This document shows, in pieces, positions 1 through 9,257 of a stretch of DNA of 64,000 bases. The notes under the pieces are model-generated. The model searched no databases and had not been told where the DNA came from. It saw nothing but the letters and a program-made list of their open reading frames with translations. The position numbers were made by a program, and so were the translations under genes. The first letter of the stretch is position 1; every line of letters begins with the position of its first letter. This stretch comes from SAR92 bacterium BACL16 MAG-120619-bin48 (GTDB taxonomy: Bacteria > Pseudomonadota > Gammaproteobacteria > Pseudomonadales > Porticoccaceae), in assembly GCA_001438605.1 (NCBI GenBank), contig LIDE01000006.1:26001-90000 (forward strand), written 5' to 3'.

Positions 1-591
1 CACCTCGACCACTTCTTTGGTGCGGCCGGTGTGAGAGATAAAAAAGAACACATCCCCCGTACTGCCAGTAGACGCTAGCATGCGCTGCATCAACACGTCG
101 TCGTGAAAAGACACGGGGAGATTAAAACGAAAGAATTTGTTTTCTGCGTCACGAGCAACTGAACCTGAGGCGCCCAAGCCGAAGAAGTAGATGCGTTTAG
201 CTTGAATTAGCTTATCAACCACCTGATTGACAAGGTTGTGGCTGATGCGATCGCGCACCATGGCGAGATTATTAATAGTGCTATCAAAAATTTTCGGCGT
301 GTAACTGACAACGTCATCATCGGGCTCCACGTTGCGGTTCACAAAACGCACGCCACTGACTAACGCTTTTGCCAAGCGCAGCTTAAAGTCGGGAAATCCT
401 GAGGCATTAAAGCGCTTACAAAACCGATTGACACTGGGTTCGCTGACACCCGCGGCTTTTGCCAACGCCGCGATACTCGAACTGGTTGCGCGATCAGGAT
501 CAGCCAGAATCACTCGGGCAACTTTGCTCTCAGACTTATTCAGACTGGGCAGCTGATCAGAAATAATATTAATCAAGTTTTGCGCATGCAT
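1..591 (-). CDS. hexR: HexR-type RpiR-family transcriptional regulator (partial, C-terminus outside window)
   Basis: The minus strand reads MHAQNLINIISDQLPSLNKSESKVARVI and stays open for 197 codons to the window edge, so the ORF track missed it. The N-terminal 75 residues are an RpiR helix-turn-helix (SIAALAKAAGVSEPSVNRFCKRF). A SIS sugar-phosphate domain begins near residue 125 (RIYFFGLGASGSVARDAENKF) and is cut off. HexR represses or activates central carbon genes and is released by the Entner-Doudoroff intermediate KDPG (family knowledge). The divergent gapA-pykA and the nearby edd operon, with matching operators, support HexR over other RpiR regulators. The start is the ATG with AAGG 10 bases upstream. 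Confidence 0.9.
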   Translation of the reverse strand, partial: MHAQNLINIISDQLPSLNKSESKVARVILADPDRATSSSIAALAKAAGVSEPSVNRFCKRFNASGFPDFKLRLAKALVSGVRFVNRNVEPDDDVVSYTPKIFDSTINNLAMVRDRISHNLVNQVVDKLIQAKRIYFFGLGASGSVARDAENKFFRFNLPVSFHDDVLMQRMLASTGSTGDVFFFISHTGRTKEVVEV

Positions 592-681
592 AAGTATTTA
601 GCCTTTTTGTTCGTAATATTCCTTATTAACGCCGCGTATTTTAGATTTTTTACACAGAAAAGTCCGATTTTCCTCTATAAC

Positions 682-696
682 GGTAATTATATTTCA
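682..696. promoter_or_regulatory. Candidate HexR box in hexR-gapA intergenic region
   Basis: The 15-mer GGTAATTATATTTCA matches the HexR palindrome TGTAATWWWATTACA at 13 of 15 positions. It lies between hexR and gapA, about 90 bases upstream of the hexR start codon, so it could serve hexR autoregulation. This is a match by eye, not a scored motif search. Confidence 0.4.
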
Positions 697-730
697 CATT
701 TATCGTAGAAAAGCGGTATCACCACATAAA

Positions 731-750
731 AATAGGTAAGTTTACCTATT
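731..750. promoter_or_regulatory. Perfect 9-bp inverted repeat upstream of gapA promoter
   Basis: AATAGGTAA and TTACCTATT are perfect inverted repeats around a GT spacer, lying 15 bp upstream of the putative gapA -35 element. The core GTAAGTTTAC recurs exactly inside the HexR-like site at 798-807. It may be a second regulator site or a diverged HexR operator. No function is proven. Confidence 0.4.
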
Positions 751-764
751 AAAAGTAAACTAAA

Positions 765-793
765 TTGCCTATTAAACGCTTAAAGCTTATACT
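765..793 (+). promoter_or_regulatory. Putative sigma-70 promoter of gapA
   Basis: TTGCCT (765-770) and TATACT (788-793) are separated by 17 bp, predicting a start near 800. The long gapA ORF in the track begins at the TTG of this -35 element, which argues that the real start codon is the downstream ATG at 828. Confidence 0.6.
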
Positions 794-796
794 TTA

Positions 797-811
797 CGTA
801 AGTTTACTACA
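797..811. promoter_or_regulatory. HexR operator over the gapA transcription start
   Basis: CGTAAGTTTACTACA matches the HexR consensus TGTAATWWWATTACA at 12 of 15 positions. It covers the predicted +1 of gapA, immediately downstream of the -10 hexamer. A repressor bound there would block initiation of gapA-pykA. Confidence 0.6.
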
Positions 812-827
812 CTATCAAGGTGTCACA

Positions 828-1856
828 ATGTATAAAATTGCTATTAATGGCTTTGGCCGTATCGGCCGCAACATTGTCCGTGCACTCTACGAGCGACCTG
901 AGTTGCAAGACAAAATTAAAATTGTCGCCATTAATGATCTCGGCAGCCTCGAGATTAATGCCCATCTGCTGCAATTTGACAGTGTTCATGGTCGCTTCAA
1001 TCAGCAGGTAGAAGTCACTGACAACACTATTGTCATTAATGGTGATGTTATTCATTGGTCGAGTGAGCGCAATCCAGCAGATCTGCCCTGGAGCAAGCTC
1101 GGTGTAGATCTGGTTTGTGAGTGCACAGGTGTATTCACCTCTCGGGAAAAAGCTGCACTCCATCTCGCCGCCGGCGCCAAGAAAGTGCTGATTTCTGCCC
1201 CCGGCGCCGATGTCGATGCCACTGTTGTGTTCGGTGTCAACGACAACGTGCTCGACGGCTCACAAACGATTATTTCCAATGCTTCTTGCACCACAAATTG
1301 CTTAGCGCCCATGGTACAAACTCTTCATGAGTCTCTCGGGATTTTAAGTGGCTACATGACTACTGTGCACGCTTATACCAATGACCAGCACCTTAGCGAT
1401 GTTTATCACTCCGACGTGTACCGAGCTAGGTCAGCCACACAATCAATGATTCCCACTAAAACGGGTGCCGCGGCGGCTATCGGGCTGGTGCTGCCTGAGC
1501 TTGCCGGAAAACTCGACGGGCTCGCTGTGCGCGTCCCCACCATCAATGTTTCATTGGTTGACCTAACCTTTAATGCTGGGCGCGAAACAACCGCGGCTGA
1601 AGTCAATTCGATTCTGTTACAAGCGGCTCAAGGTCACCTCAAAGACGTTTTGTCTTACAGCGATAAACCACTTGTCTCTGCAGACTTTAATCACATCCCC
1701 TTTTCCTGCAACTTCGACGCTACACAAACCCGCGTCAATGGCTCGTTGGTTAAAGTGATGGCGTGGTATGACAACGAATGGGGCTTTTCCAACCGTATGT
1801 TAGATAACTCTCTGGCGTTACTCAGTGCAGCTGCGGAACAACAAAATGCCGCGTAG
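828..1856 (+). CDS. gapA: Glyceraldehyde-3-phosphate dehydrogenase, type I
   Basis: This 342-residue protein oxidises glyceraldehyde-3-phosphate to 1,3-bisphosphoglycerate in the cytosol. The Rossmann start [15 protein letters not shown] is followed by Asp37 in AINDLG, which favours NAD over NADP. The catalytic cysteine is Cys154 in NASCTTNC, and the C-terminal [12 protein letters not shown] is typical. ATG 828 is preferred because AAGG lies just upstream and the longer ORF would start inside the promoter. The stop overlaps the pykA start by 11 bases, so the two are probably co-translated. HexR control is likely from the operator at 797-811. Confidence 0.97.
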   Translation: MYKIAINGFGRIGRNIVRALYERPELQDKIKIVAINDLGSLEINAHLLQFDSVHGRFNQQVEVTDNTIVINGDVIHWSSERNPADLPWSKLGVDLVCECTGVFTSREKAALHLAAGAKKVLISAPGADVDATVVFGVNDNVLDGSQTIISNASCTTNCLAPMVQTLHESLGILSGYMTTVHAYTNDQHLSDVYHSDVYRARSATQSMIPTKTGAAAAIGLVLPELAGKLDGLAVRVPTINVSLVDLTFNAGRETTAAEVNSILLQAAQGHLKDVLSYSDKPLVSADFNHIPFSCNFDATQTRVNGSLVKVMAWYDNEWGFSNRMLDNSLALLSAAAEQQNAA

Positions 1857-3291
1857 AACCAAGATTGTAGCCACGTTGGGGCCAGCCAGTAACGATGAGA
1901 AAACGATTCGCGGGCTAATTAAAGCGGGGGTCAATGTATTCCGTCTGAATTTTTCCCACGGCAGCGCTGACGAGCACATTTTGCGCGCAGCTACCGTGCG
2001 TGCAATTGCTGATGAAATGCATACGCCCGTGGGGATTCTCTGTGATATGCAGGGTCCTAAAATTCGTATCGGCGCTTTCCGCAACGATATGAAAATTGAG
2101 CTGCAGGACGGCGCGACCTTCTGTCTTAGCAGTAAGATTGCTATCGGCGGCGGCGACCAAGACGCTGTTCATATTGATAGCGACCTGCTGAAAGACATTA
2201 GTGTCGGCGACATCCTTCTACTCGACGACGGACGCCTGACGTTCAACGTGACCTCGAGAGACGACTTCTCCGTCACCTGTTTAGTTGTTCAGGGCGGTGT
2301 TCTGTCGAGTAAGAAAGGCGTCAATAAGTTTGGCGGTGGATTATCGGCGCCAGCGTTGACAGAAAAAGACAAGGCCGACATTAAAACAGCAGCCGCACTG
2401 CGCACCGACTATTTAGCAATTTCCTTTGTACACTCAAAAGACGATGTCGAAGAGGCCCGTCAACTCCTTCTGGCTGAGGGCAGTCGCGCGCATATTATCG
2501 CTAAAATTGAGCGCGCAGAGGCGATTACGGAAGAGTTTCTGCCCGGTATTATTGCGAGTGCCGATGGCATTATGGTCGCTCGCGGTGATCTCGGAGTTGA
2601 AATTGGCGATGCTAATTTAGTGGCCGTGCAGAAGCAGTTGATTGAAGCAGCCAATACCGCAAACAAAGTGGTGATTACTGCAACACAGATGATGGAGTCG
2701 ATGATCACCGCCCCAACGCCAACCCGCGCTGAGGTATTTGATGTGGCCAACGCTGTGTTAGATGGCACAGACGCTGTCATGCTGTCGGCAGAAACCGCTG
2801 CCGGCAAATACCCTATCGATACAGTGAAAGCCATGGCGCGGGTCATCGAAGGCGCTGAACGGCACCCACTGGCACAGCGCTCAAAGCACCGCATCGACCA
2901 AACCTTTTCGCGTATTGATGAATCGCTAGCATTGGCTGCCATGTATGTGGCCAACCACTTGACTGGCGTTAAGGCTGTTATTTGTATGACCGAGACAGGT
3001 TTTGCACCGCTCATTATGTCTCGCATCACGTCCTCACTGCCAATTTATGCCATGGCTGAGAAACACGGTACCTGTGAAGTAACCACTCTTTACAAAGGTG
3101 TTGTTCCAGTGCCGTTTTGCGCGTCGAATTTAGACCCAAAAGAAGTTAATCATCGCGCCGTGGAAACACTGCGCGCGCACAACGTCGTCGCTGATGGCGA
3201 TTTAGTGCTGATTACCAAAGGAGATTTTGTCAATGTGCACGGCGGCACCAATACATTAAAAATTGTTCGTGTTGGCGACGTTATTCAGTAG
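1846..3291 (+). CDS. pykA: Pyruvate kinase
   Basis: This 481-residue enzyme converts phosphoenolpyruvate and ADP to pyruvate and ATP. It begins [15 protein letters not shown], has the substrate loop LNFSHG, and carries the signature [11 protein letters not shown] near residue 215 followed by [14 protein letters not shown]. It ends with the usual C-terminal regulatory domain. The ATG at 1846 sits inside the last codons of gapA, so the pair forms a translationally coupled operon. PykA rather than PykF is inferred from the HexR-gap-pyk context of marine gammaproteobacteria. I see no convincing terminator in the 91 bases after the stop. Confidence 0.95.
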   Translation: MPRRTKIVATLGPASNDEKTIRGLIKAGVNVFRLNFSHGSADEHILRAATVRAIADEMHTPVGILCDMQGPKIRIGAFRNDMKIELQDGATFCLSSKIAIGGGDQDAVHIDSDLLKDISVGDILLLDDGRLTFNVTSRDDFSVTCLVVQGGVLSSKKGVNKFGGGLSAPALTEKDKADIKTAAALRTDYLAISFVHSKDDVEEARQLLLAEGSRAHIIAKIERAEAITEEFLPGIIASADGIMVARGDLGVEIGDANLVAVQKQLIEAANTANKVVITATQMMESMITAPTPTRAEVFDVANAVLDGTDAVMLSAETAAGKYPIDTVKAMARVIEGAERHPLAQRSKHRIDQTFSRIDESLALAAMYVANHLTGVKAVICMTETGFAPLIMSRITSSLPIYAMAEKHGTCEVTTLYKGVVPVPFCASNLDPKEVNHRAVETLRAHNVVADGDLVLITKGDFVNVHGGTNTLKIVRVGDVIQ

Positions 3292-3382
3292 CCAGCAAGA
3301 TAAACCGTCTCTTCCAGGCCACGGACGGCCAACTTATTTACCCCGCCACTTTTTTGCCCATCTCTCGCCTAAACACTGAATC

Positions 3383-4072
3383 TTAGTGGGCCCAATAAAT
3401 AGCCACCGGCGTTGTCTGCTGCTGCAGTATGGCGCGTATTGGCAACTCCAAACTGTCAGTGCCGCTATTGGCTCTTAGCAACATTTGTTGCTTGCTGGGG
3501 CCGCTGATATGCAAAATAATTTGCTGGCTGTTCAGCAACCGCGGCAGCGTTAAACTCATACGTTGATGGGGTGCGTGCAACGGTGTGACCGCAACACAGT
3601 TGCGGCCAGACGTCATATCGAGACCCTTTTCAAGGGCTTGCGCCCCTGGAAATAATGACGCGGTATGGCCGTCATCGCCCATACCGAGAATCACAACCGT
3701 GAAGCGACCCATATCGGCAAAAGCCCTGTGACAGGCCGACTCACCCTCTTCGGCTGTCGGAGCACTGTTTTTAAGGGAAAGATAGTGCGCACTGCGGGCT
3801 TCGTTGATCAACAAGTTTTCGCAGACAAGCTTTTCGTTGCTATCGGGGTGATCGGCATCTACCCAGCGCTCGTCGGCCAAGGTGATGGTCACCTGTGTCC
3901 AGTCGAGAATTTGTTGCGAGAGCAAATGAAAAAAACCCACCGGAGTGCGCCCGCCCGAGACAACCAGCGACGCCTTGCCGTCAGTTTCAATAGCGCTGCG
4001 CAACATACCGCTGACTTTTTCGCTGAGCGCGATATCGAGTGCCGATGGATTTTCGAATTCAATCATGCCCAT
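3383..4072 (-). CDS. pgl: 6-phosphogluconolactonase
   Basis: The product (229 residues from this start) hydrolyses 6-phosphogluconolactone to 6-phosphogluconate. It shows VVSGGRTPVGFFHLLS near residue 38, LADERWVDADHPDSN, and VILGMGDDGHTASLFPG, all signatures of the DevB/Pgl family. The start is ambiguous: upstream ATGs at 4093 and 4108 lie within the end of zwf. The GAGG at the zwf stop is 8 bases before ATG 4072, which decides the choice. It is the last gene of edd-glk-eda-zwf-pgl. Confidence 0.92.
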   Translation of the reverse strand: MGMIEFENPSALDIALSEKVSGMLRSAIETDGKASLVVSGGRTPVGFFHLLSQQILDWTQVTITLADERWVDADHPDSNEKLVCENLLINEARSAHYLSLKNSAPTAEEGESACHRAFADMGRFTVVILGMGDDGHTASLFPGAQALEKGLDMTSGRNCVAVTPLHAPHQRMSLTLPRLLNSQQIILHISGPSKQQMLLRANSGTDSLELPIRAILQQQTTPVAIYWAH

Positions 4073-4082
4073 GCCGATATCC

Positions 4083-5540
4083 TCAAGATCCATGCCAGCT
4101 GCGGCCATCTTTCTCAATCAGCATATCTGCTTTGGACGGCCCCCATGTGCCAGCGCCGTAGGACTTGGTCGCCACTTTTTTGTCGGTCCAGGCGTCGATA
4201 AGCGTGTCACACCAACGCCATGACGCTTCGATTTCCTCACGACTCACAAACAGCCACTGATCCCCTTTCATCACCTCTAAGAACAGGCGCTCATAGGCGT
4301 CAGCAATGCGCGATTCACCGGACGAGTCAAAGAAATCAAGATTGAGGGTGCGCTTTTCCAAGCTTAACCGTTCTTTCAAACTCTGCTTTTTCGAAAACAT
4401 CTCAAGCTCGATGCCCTCGTTTGGTTGCAGACGGATAATCAGGCGATTTTTGGCGCCGCTGTCTTTGTCTGGGAAAATTGCGTGCGGATGATCTTTGTAG
4501 GTAATCACAACCTCCGTCACTTTAGCCTTCATTCGCTTACCAGTGCGCAAGTAGAACGGAACCCCTGCCCAACGCCAGTTGTCGATGTAGGCCTTGAGAG
4601 CAACAAAGGTTTCAGTGTCGCTGTTATTGCTCTCACTGCCCTGCTCCTCCATGTAGCCGACCACGGGCTGTCCGTCTATCCAGCCGGCAGAGTACTGTCC
4701 ACGCACAGACTGATCGAGCACGTTATCGCGATCTATGGGACTCAACGCGCGCAGTATTTTGACCTTCTCTGCGCGTATTTCATCCGCTTGCAGGGAGTTT
4801 GGCGGCTCCATTGCTACCATGCACAACAGCTGCAGCAAGTGATTTTGAATCATGTCGCGTAACTGCCCAACCTTGTCGTAGTAGGACCAACGCCCCTCAA
4901 TACCGACAATTTCTCCAGCAGTAATCTGCACATGATCAATACAGGTGTTGTCCCACTGCGAATTAATCATGCGATTGGCAAAACGCAGTGCCATTAAGTT
5001 CTGCACTGTCTCTTTACCGAGATAGTGGTCGATGCGGTAGATATTGCGCTCGCTAAAAAACTCACCCACAGTGCTGTTGACGTCGCGAGAACTTTTCAGG
5101 TCGTGACCAATCGGCTTTTCCAGCACGATTCGCGAGAGACTATCGACACAGCCCGCGGCATCTAAGTGCTTTGAAATCGAGCCATAAAGACTGGGCGGTG
5201 TTGCCATGTAGTAAATTACTGTGCGCTTTTCGACCAACCAGCCCTTCAAGGCCAAGAAGTCTTTTTTCTGCGAAAAGTCGACTTTAATGTAGGTCAACCG
5301 ACGGCTAAATCGCTGCCAAGCAGCCTCGTCCCAGGCTGATTTAGAGACAACTTTCTTTAAGTTTTCATGGGTTTTTTCAATAAACTCGCTGCTGCTGATA
5401 GCTTCCCGTGCGAGCCCGGCAATACGCACGCTGTCACCTAACAATCCAGCGCGATCGAGCTGGTATAGCGCGGGAAATAATTTACGCGCGGAGAGATCAC
5501 CGCGAGCGCCGAATAAAACTAAATCGATATTACTGTTCAT
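4083..5540 (-). CDS. zwf: Glucose-6-phosphate 1-dehydrogenase
   Basis: This 485-residue enzyme oxidises glucose-6-phosphate to 6-phosphogluconolactone, the entry step to the Entner-Doudoroff and pentose-phosphate routes. The coenzyme loop is FGARGDLSARKL (residues 10-21), with Arg where many homologues have Ser in GASGDL. The catalytic signature RIDHYLGKE is at 169-177. The start is ATG 5540 with GAGGG 5 bases upstream; the longer TTG start in the track would include that Shine-Dalgarno sequence. Coupling to pgl is likely because pgl uses the zwf stop region as its ribosome site. Confidence 0.96.
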   Translation of the reverse strand: MNSNIDLVLFGARGDLSARKLFPALYQLDRAGLLGDSVRIAGLAREAISSSEFIEKTHENLKKVVSKSAWDEAAWQRFSRRLTYIKVDFSQKKDFLALKGWLVEKRTVIYYMATPPSLYGSISKHLDAAGCVDSLSRIVLEKPIGHDLKSSRDVNSTVGEFFSERNIYRIDHYLGKETVQNLMALRFANRMINSQWDNTCIDHVQITAGEIVGIEGRWSYYDKVGQLRDMIQNHLLQLLCMVAMEPPNSLQADEIRAEKVKILRALSPIDRDNVLDQSVRGQYSAGWIDGQPVVGYMEEQGSESNNSDTETFVALKAYIDNWRWAGVPFYLRTGKRMKAKVTEVVITYKDHPHAIFPDKDSGAKNRLIIRLQPNEGIELEMFSKKQSLKERLSLEKRTLNLDFFDSSGESRIADAYERLFLEVMKGDQWLFVSREEIEASWRWCDTLIDAWTDKKVATKSYGAGTWGPSKADMLIEKDGRSWHGS

Positions 5541-5578
5541 GAAAACCCTCAAATCACGCCGAAGCGTACTTTATTTTT

Positions 5579-6196
5579 TTATCTCTTGAGCGCACTTGCC
5601 TCACGAGCCAACTGCTCTATCTCAGACCAACGCTTCTGCTCCACTAGCTGAGGCGGACAAATCCAAGAGCCGCCAACACAGAGGACATTGGCTAGCGCCA
5701 AGTAGTCCATCACGTTATTCAAGCCGATACCGCCCGTCGGGCAAAATCTGGCATCGGCAAAGGGCCCTGACAGGGCTTTGATCTTCGCCGCGCCACCTGA
5801 CGCCTCTGCGGGGAAAAATTTAAAATCTTGATGGCCGTATTCCATACAGCGCATCATCTCGCTCACCGAGGAAACACCGGGCAGCAGAGGCACAGAAGAG
5901 GCTTTGGCCGCAGCCAGCAGACGGTCAGTTGCGCCAGGGGACACCATAAACTGGCAGCCCAACTGCTCTGACAAAGTCACTTGCTCAGGGGTACAAACAG
6001 TGCCCGTACCAACAATCGCATCAGGCACATGTTGAATAATTTGTTTAATGCCACCCACCGCTGCCGGTGTGCGCAGGGTGATTTCAAGAATGTTTAAACC
6101 GCCGGCCACTAACGCCTGTGCCAGTGGCACCGCATCCTCTTCACGCTCTATCACAATTACAGGAATAACCGATTTTCCGGTCAAAAGGTCTCGCAC
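5579..6196 (-). CDS. eda: KDPG/KHG aldolase
   Basis: Eda splits 2-keto-3-deoxy-6-phosphogluconate to pyruvate and glyceraldehyde-3-phosphate. The 205-residue product shows EITLRTPAA (catalytic Glu38-39 region), VGTGTV, and the Schiff-base lysine Lys126 in FKFFPAE. The track ORF runs back into glk, but the GTG at 6196 has GGAG 6 bases upstream overlapping the glk stop, which makes it the natural start. The close packing with glk and zwf shows a single operon. Confidence 0.95.
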   Translation of the reverse strand: MRDLLTGKSVIPVIVIEREEDAVPLAQALVAGGLNILEITLRTPAAVGGIKQIIQHVPDAIVGTGTVCTPEQVTLSEQLGCQFMVSPGATDRLLAAAKASSVPLLPGVSSVSEMMRCMEYGHQDFKFFPAEASGGAAKIKALSGPFADARFCPTGGIGLNNVMDYLALANVLCVGGSWICPPQLVEQKRWSEIEQLAREASALKR

Positions 6197-6206
6197 AAAT
6201 AGCTCC

Positions 6207-7181
6207 TTAGATCTCTTTAAGTTTTTTCGCCGCGCCCAGCAGCCCGAGGTTATTGCGCATAACCAAGTAGACAGGAATCGGTTGTAGGTAGGAGACAAAG
6301 CGACCTTTGTCCTCAAATTTATTACGGAATCCGCTGTTGACAAAAAATTCGCTAAACCGCGGAATCACGCCGCCCGCAATGTAAATACCGCCCTTTGCGC
6401 CTAGCGTCAGAGCCAAGTTCCCCGCTGCGGCGCCCATCGATTCGCAGAAGGTATTCAAGGCGGTCAACGCTTGCGGATTACTGCCATCGAGCGCTGCACT
6501 GACGACGTCGGGCGGAGTGTCAAAGACAGCGGCGACATTTTCAATACTGCAGATGGCTTTGTAGATATTGACGATGCCGTTACCGGAAAGGACGCGTTCC
6601 AACGAAACACGCTTGTAGCTTTTGCGCAGATTGGTCAAAACCTCCATCTGCCGCTGATCAACCGGCGCGAAATCTGCATGCCCGCCCTCAGTGTCCAATA
6701 CATGATAACCGTTGCTATGGAAGACTAATGCTGCCATCCCCAAGCCAGTTCCTGCCCCTAAAATGCCGATAGGTTTGTGGGTGACAGGCTCGCCGCCGCC
6801 GATTTTTATGCAGTCGTCATCAGAGAGTTCGGTAATACCGTGGGCAACCGCTTCAAAGTCATTGATCACAACCAAACGCTGACAGCCAAACCACTGCAGC
6901 AACTGAGTCTTGGTAAATTGCCAATGGCTATTTGTGAACGCGATGTGTTCGACATCCGCGGGGCAGGCCACGGCGAGACAGACGCCTTTGGGCGCGCCAG
7001 TGAGACCGGTTGCTTCAATAATTTCGGCTCGTAGCTTGACGATCAAATCACTGAACTGCGGATATTCTTCGACGGAGTGATGGAACTCGAATTCACTCTC
7101 TAACTGACCTTCCAAAATTGCAGAAAATCGAGCGTTAGTACCCCCGATATCAGCAACCAAATTCCACGCTTGCCCCGCCAT
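6207..7181 (-). CDS. glk: Glucokinase (Glk family)
   Basis: This 324-residue enzyme phosphorylates glucose with ATP. It starts with the phosphate-binding LVADIGGTNARFSAI. NDFEAVAHGI holds the catalytic Asp, LGAGTGLGMAAL the second phosphate loop, and GGVIPRFSEFFV lies near residue 270. It belongs to the bacterial Glk family (PF02685), not the ROK group. GAGG lies 7 bases before the ATG, just within the end of edd, 2 bases from its stop. Its place inside the Entner-Doudoroff operon indicates that free glucose feeds this pathway. Confidence 0.95.
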   Translation of the reverse strand: MAGQAWNLVADIGGTNARFSAILEGQLESEFEFHHSVEEYPQFSDLIVKLRAEIIEATGLTGAPKGVCLAVACPADVEHIAFTNSHWQFTKTQLLQWFGCQRLVVINDFEAVAHGITELSDDDCIKIGGGEPVTHKPIGILGAGTGLGMAALVFHSNGYHVLDTEGGHADFAPVDQRQMEVLTNLRKSYKRVSLERVLSGNGIVNIYKAICSIENVAAVFDTPPDVVSAALDGSNPQALTALNTFCESMGAAAGNLALTLGAKGGIYIAGGVIPRFSEFFVNSGFRNKFEDKGRFVSYLQPIPVYLVMRNNLGLLGAAKKLKEI

Positions 7182-7183
7182 GC

Positions 7184-9019
7184 TTATCCCTCGCCAAACA
7201 GGAATGACGCACCCTGCTCTGCATTGCTTATATTATTTCTATTCACCGCGAACAGCTCTCGGCCACAACCGCGCTGCCCAACATTCGGATTTGCCGCCAC
7301 TTCGCGAGCTTCCAGCTGCGCCAGATCACCCATAAACGACAGTTCACCGCGCACCGCATCGACGCGAATAATATCACCATTTGCCACCTTAGAGAGCAGA
7401 CCGCCTTTGGCCGCTTCAGGCACCAGATGGATCGCTGCAGGCACCTTGCCTGACGCGCCGGACATACGCCCATCAGTCACCAGGGCCACTTTGAAACCTT
7501 TGTCCTGCAAAATACCGAGCATCGGCGTCAACTTATGCAACTCAGGCATGCCGAGCGCGCTCGGCCCCTGATAGCGGACAACCACCACGCAGTCGCGATT
7601 TAACACGCCGGACTCAAACAGCGCCGCCAACTGATCTTGACCATCGATCACCACAGCAGGGGCTTCGACTACCTGATGCTCAGCAGCCACGGCAGAGACC
7701 TTAATCACCCCACGTCCCAAATTTCCCTGCAGCAAGCGCAGTCCACCCTCAGGCGAGAAGGGCTGTTCAACAGTGGTCAACACCGTCATATCAAGCGGTG
7801 TGTTCGGCGATTGGCGCCATTGAATTTTACTGCTCTGTCCTTCACCGACCAAAAAGGGCTCTTGGGTAAAGTCAGCAAAAGAGCCTCCCCACGCGGTTTT
7901 CGCATCGGCATGCATCAAACCACCCTCTAAAAGCTGGCGGAATAGACAGCTAGTGCCGCCGGCGGCGTGGAAGTGATTGACGTCGGCTTGACCATTGGGA
8001 TAGACCTTCGCCAACAGAGGTACCGCAGCTGATAAGTCAGAAATATCTGTCCAATTCATCACAATGCCGGCCGCGCGTGCAATCGCCACAAGGTGAATCG
8101 CGTGATTGGTCGAGCCACCCGAGGCCAGTAGCGCAACGGTGGCGTTGACCATCGCCCGCTCGTCAACGATTTCACCTACCGGACGATAATCATTGCCCAG
8201 CGCAGTAATACGGCCAATTTGGTGGCAGACTTCAACGGTTAGTTTTTCACGCAACAGGGTATCCGGATTGACAAAGGAACTTCCCGGCAACTGTAACCCA
8301 AGCGCCTCTACCACCACTTGATTGCTGTTAGCGGTGCCATAAAATGTGCAGGTACCGGCACTGTGATAAGAGTCAGACTCCGCTTGTAATAACTCTTCGC
8401 GGCCAATTTTTCCTTCCGCGAACAGCTGTCGAATACGCACTTTTTCTTTATTTGGCAACCCAGATTCCATGGGGCCCGCAGGTACAAACATGGCCGGCAA
8501 ATAGCCAAAGCTCAACACGCCCATCAGCAAGCCCGGGACAATTTTGTCGCAAATCCCTAACGCAAGCACACCGTCAAACATTTGGTGGGACAGTGACAGC
8601 GCCGTGCACTGTGCAATCAAATCACGGCTTAGCAGGCTCAACTCCATCCCGTCTTGACCCTGAGTGACACCGTCACACATCGCCGGAACACCCCCAGCCA
8701 CCTGCGCAGTGCAGCCTATTTCACGCATCGCTTGCTTTATTTTGTCGGGATACACAGCGTAGGGCTGGTGCGCCGACAGCATATCGTTGTAAGCGGTTAC
8801 GATTGCGATATTGCCCGCTTCCATCAACCTCAGACTGTGTTTATCGTCAGCGCCACAAGCGGCAAAGCCATGGGCAAGATTGCCGCAGCTGAGCTTTCTA
8901 CGCTCGGGACGATTACTGTAGTCTTCGCGGATTTGACGCAAGTAATCTGTCCGCAGAGGACGACTTCTATCAATAATTCGCTGGGTAACTTCAGCGATTG
9001 TGGGGTTTAACTGGCGCAT
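7184..9019 (-). CDS. edd: Phosphogluconate dehydratase
   Basis: Edd dehydrates 6-phosphogluconate to KDPG and is the committing Entner-Doudoroff enzyme. The 611-residue protein belongs to the IlvD/Edd family of iron-sulfur dehydratases. It shows [27 protein letters not shown] and [14 protein letters not shown] (candidate cluster cysteines), and a C-terminal [17 protein letters not shown]. Start [20 protein letters not shown] matches the family; the extra 12 residues in the track ORF would reach into operator DNA. GGAG is 6 bases upstream. It is the first gene of the operon, driven from a HexR-bearing promoter. Confidence 0.96.
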   Translation of the reverse strand: MRQLNPTIAEVTQRIIDRSRPLRTDYLRQIREDYSNRPERRKLSCGNLAHGFAACGADDKHSLRLMEAGNIAIVTAYNDMLSAHQPYAVYPDKIKQAMREIGCTAQVAGGVPAMCDGVTQGQDGMELSLLSRDLIAQCTALSLSHQMFDGVLALGICDKIVPGLLMGVLSFGYLPAMFVPAGPMESGLPNKEKVRIRQLFAEGKIGREELLQAESDSYHSAGTCTFYGTANSNQVVVEALGLQLPGSSFVNPDTLLREKLTVEVCHQIGRITALGNDYRPVGEIVDERAMVNATVALLASGGSTNHAIHLVAIARAAGIVMNWTDISDLSAAVPLLAKVYPNGQADVNHFHAAGGTSCLFRQLLEGGLMHADAKTAWGGSFADFTQEPFLVGEGQSSKIQWRQSPNTPLDMTVLTTVEQPFSPEGGLRLLQGNLGRGVIKVSAVAAEHQVVEAPAVVIDGQDQLAALFESGVLNRDCVVVVRYQGPSALGMPELHKLTPMLGILQDKGFKVALVTDGRMSGASGKVPAAIHLVPEAAKGGLLSKVANGDIIRVDAVRGELSFMGDLAQLEAREVAANPNVGQRGCGRELFAVNRNNISNAEQGASFLFGEG

Positions 9020-9047
9020 AAAGGCTCCGTTTAGACGAAGCGTGAAT

Positions 9048-9062
9048 TGTAACAAAATTACG
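9048..9062. promoter_or_regulatory. HexR box downstream of the edd transcription start
   Basis: TGTAACAAAATTACG matches TGTAATWWWATTACA at 13 of 15 positions. It lies between the predicted edd start point (about 9070) and the edd start codon, so a bound regulator could act as a roadblock or loop with the box at 9101. Confidence 0.6.
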
Positions 9063-9076
9063 ACTTTACGCCATAA

Positions 9077-9105
9077 ATAATGTATTATTCTCGCTATAAA
9101 TGTAA
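9077..9105 (-). promoter_or_regulatory. Putative sigma-70 promoter of edd operon
   Basis: On the minus strand TTACAT (9105-9100) and CATTAT (9082-9077) are spaced by 17 bp. The -35 hexamer is overlapped by the perfect HexR box, the geometry expected for repression. Confidence 0.5.
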
Positions 9106-9115
9106 TTTTATTACA
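9101..9115. promoter_or_regulatory. Perfect HexR operator between edd and pgi
   Basis: TGTAATTTTATTACA agrees with the HexR palindrome TGTAATWWWATTACA at every position. It covers the -35 of the predicted edd promoter and lies 142 bp upstream of pgi, so it may regulate both directions. Confidence 0.85.
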
Positions 9116-9257
9116 TTGCTATTTTCCTACAGCATATCCCCTGCAAATACGTTAAGGTTGCCAAAAATCCAACCGCAATATCGACAGAGGCCTGCCGCCA
9201 GTTTACGCGCTCTCTGCGCTGAAGAAAAAGGCCTTTGCCTTCAAGGAACCGTTAACC

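Noticed and set aside
2460-3029. 189-aa minus-strand ORF
   Set aside because: It lies wholly within pykA on the opposite strand, has low-complexity Ser/Ala composition and no family resemblance.
3665-4201. 178-aa plus-strand ORF
   Set aside because: It is antisense to pgl and the end of zwf, and nothing in it resembles a protein family.
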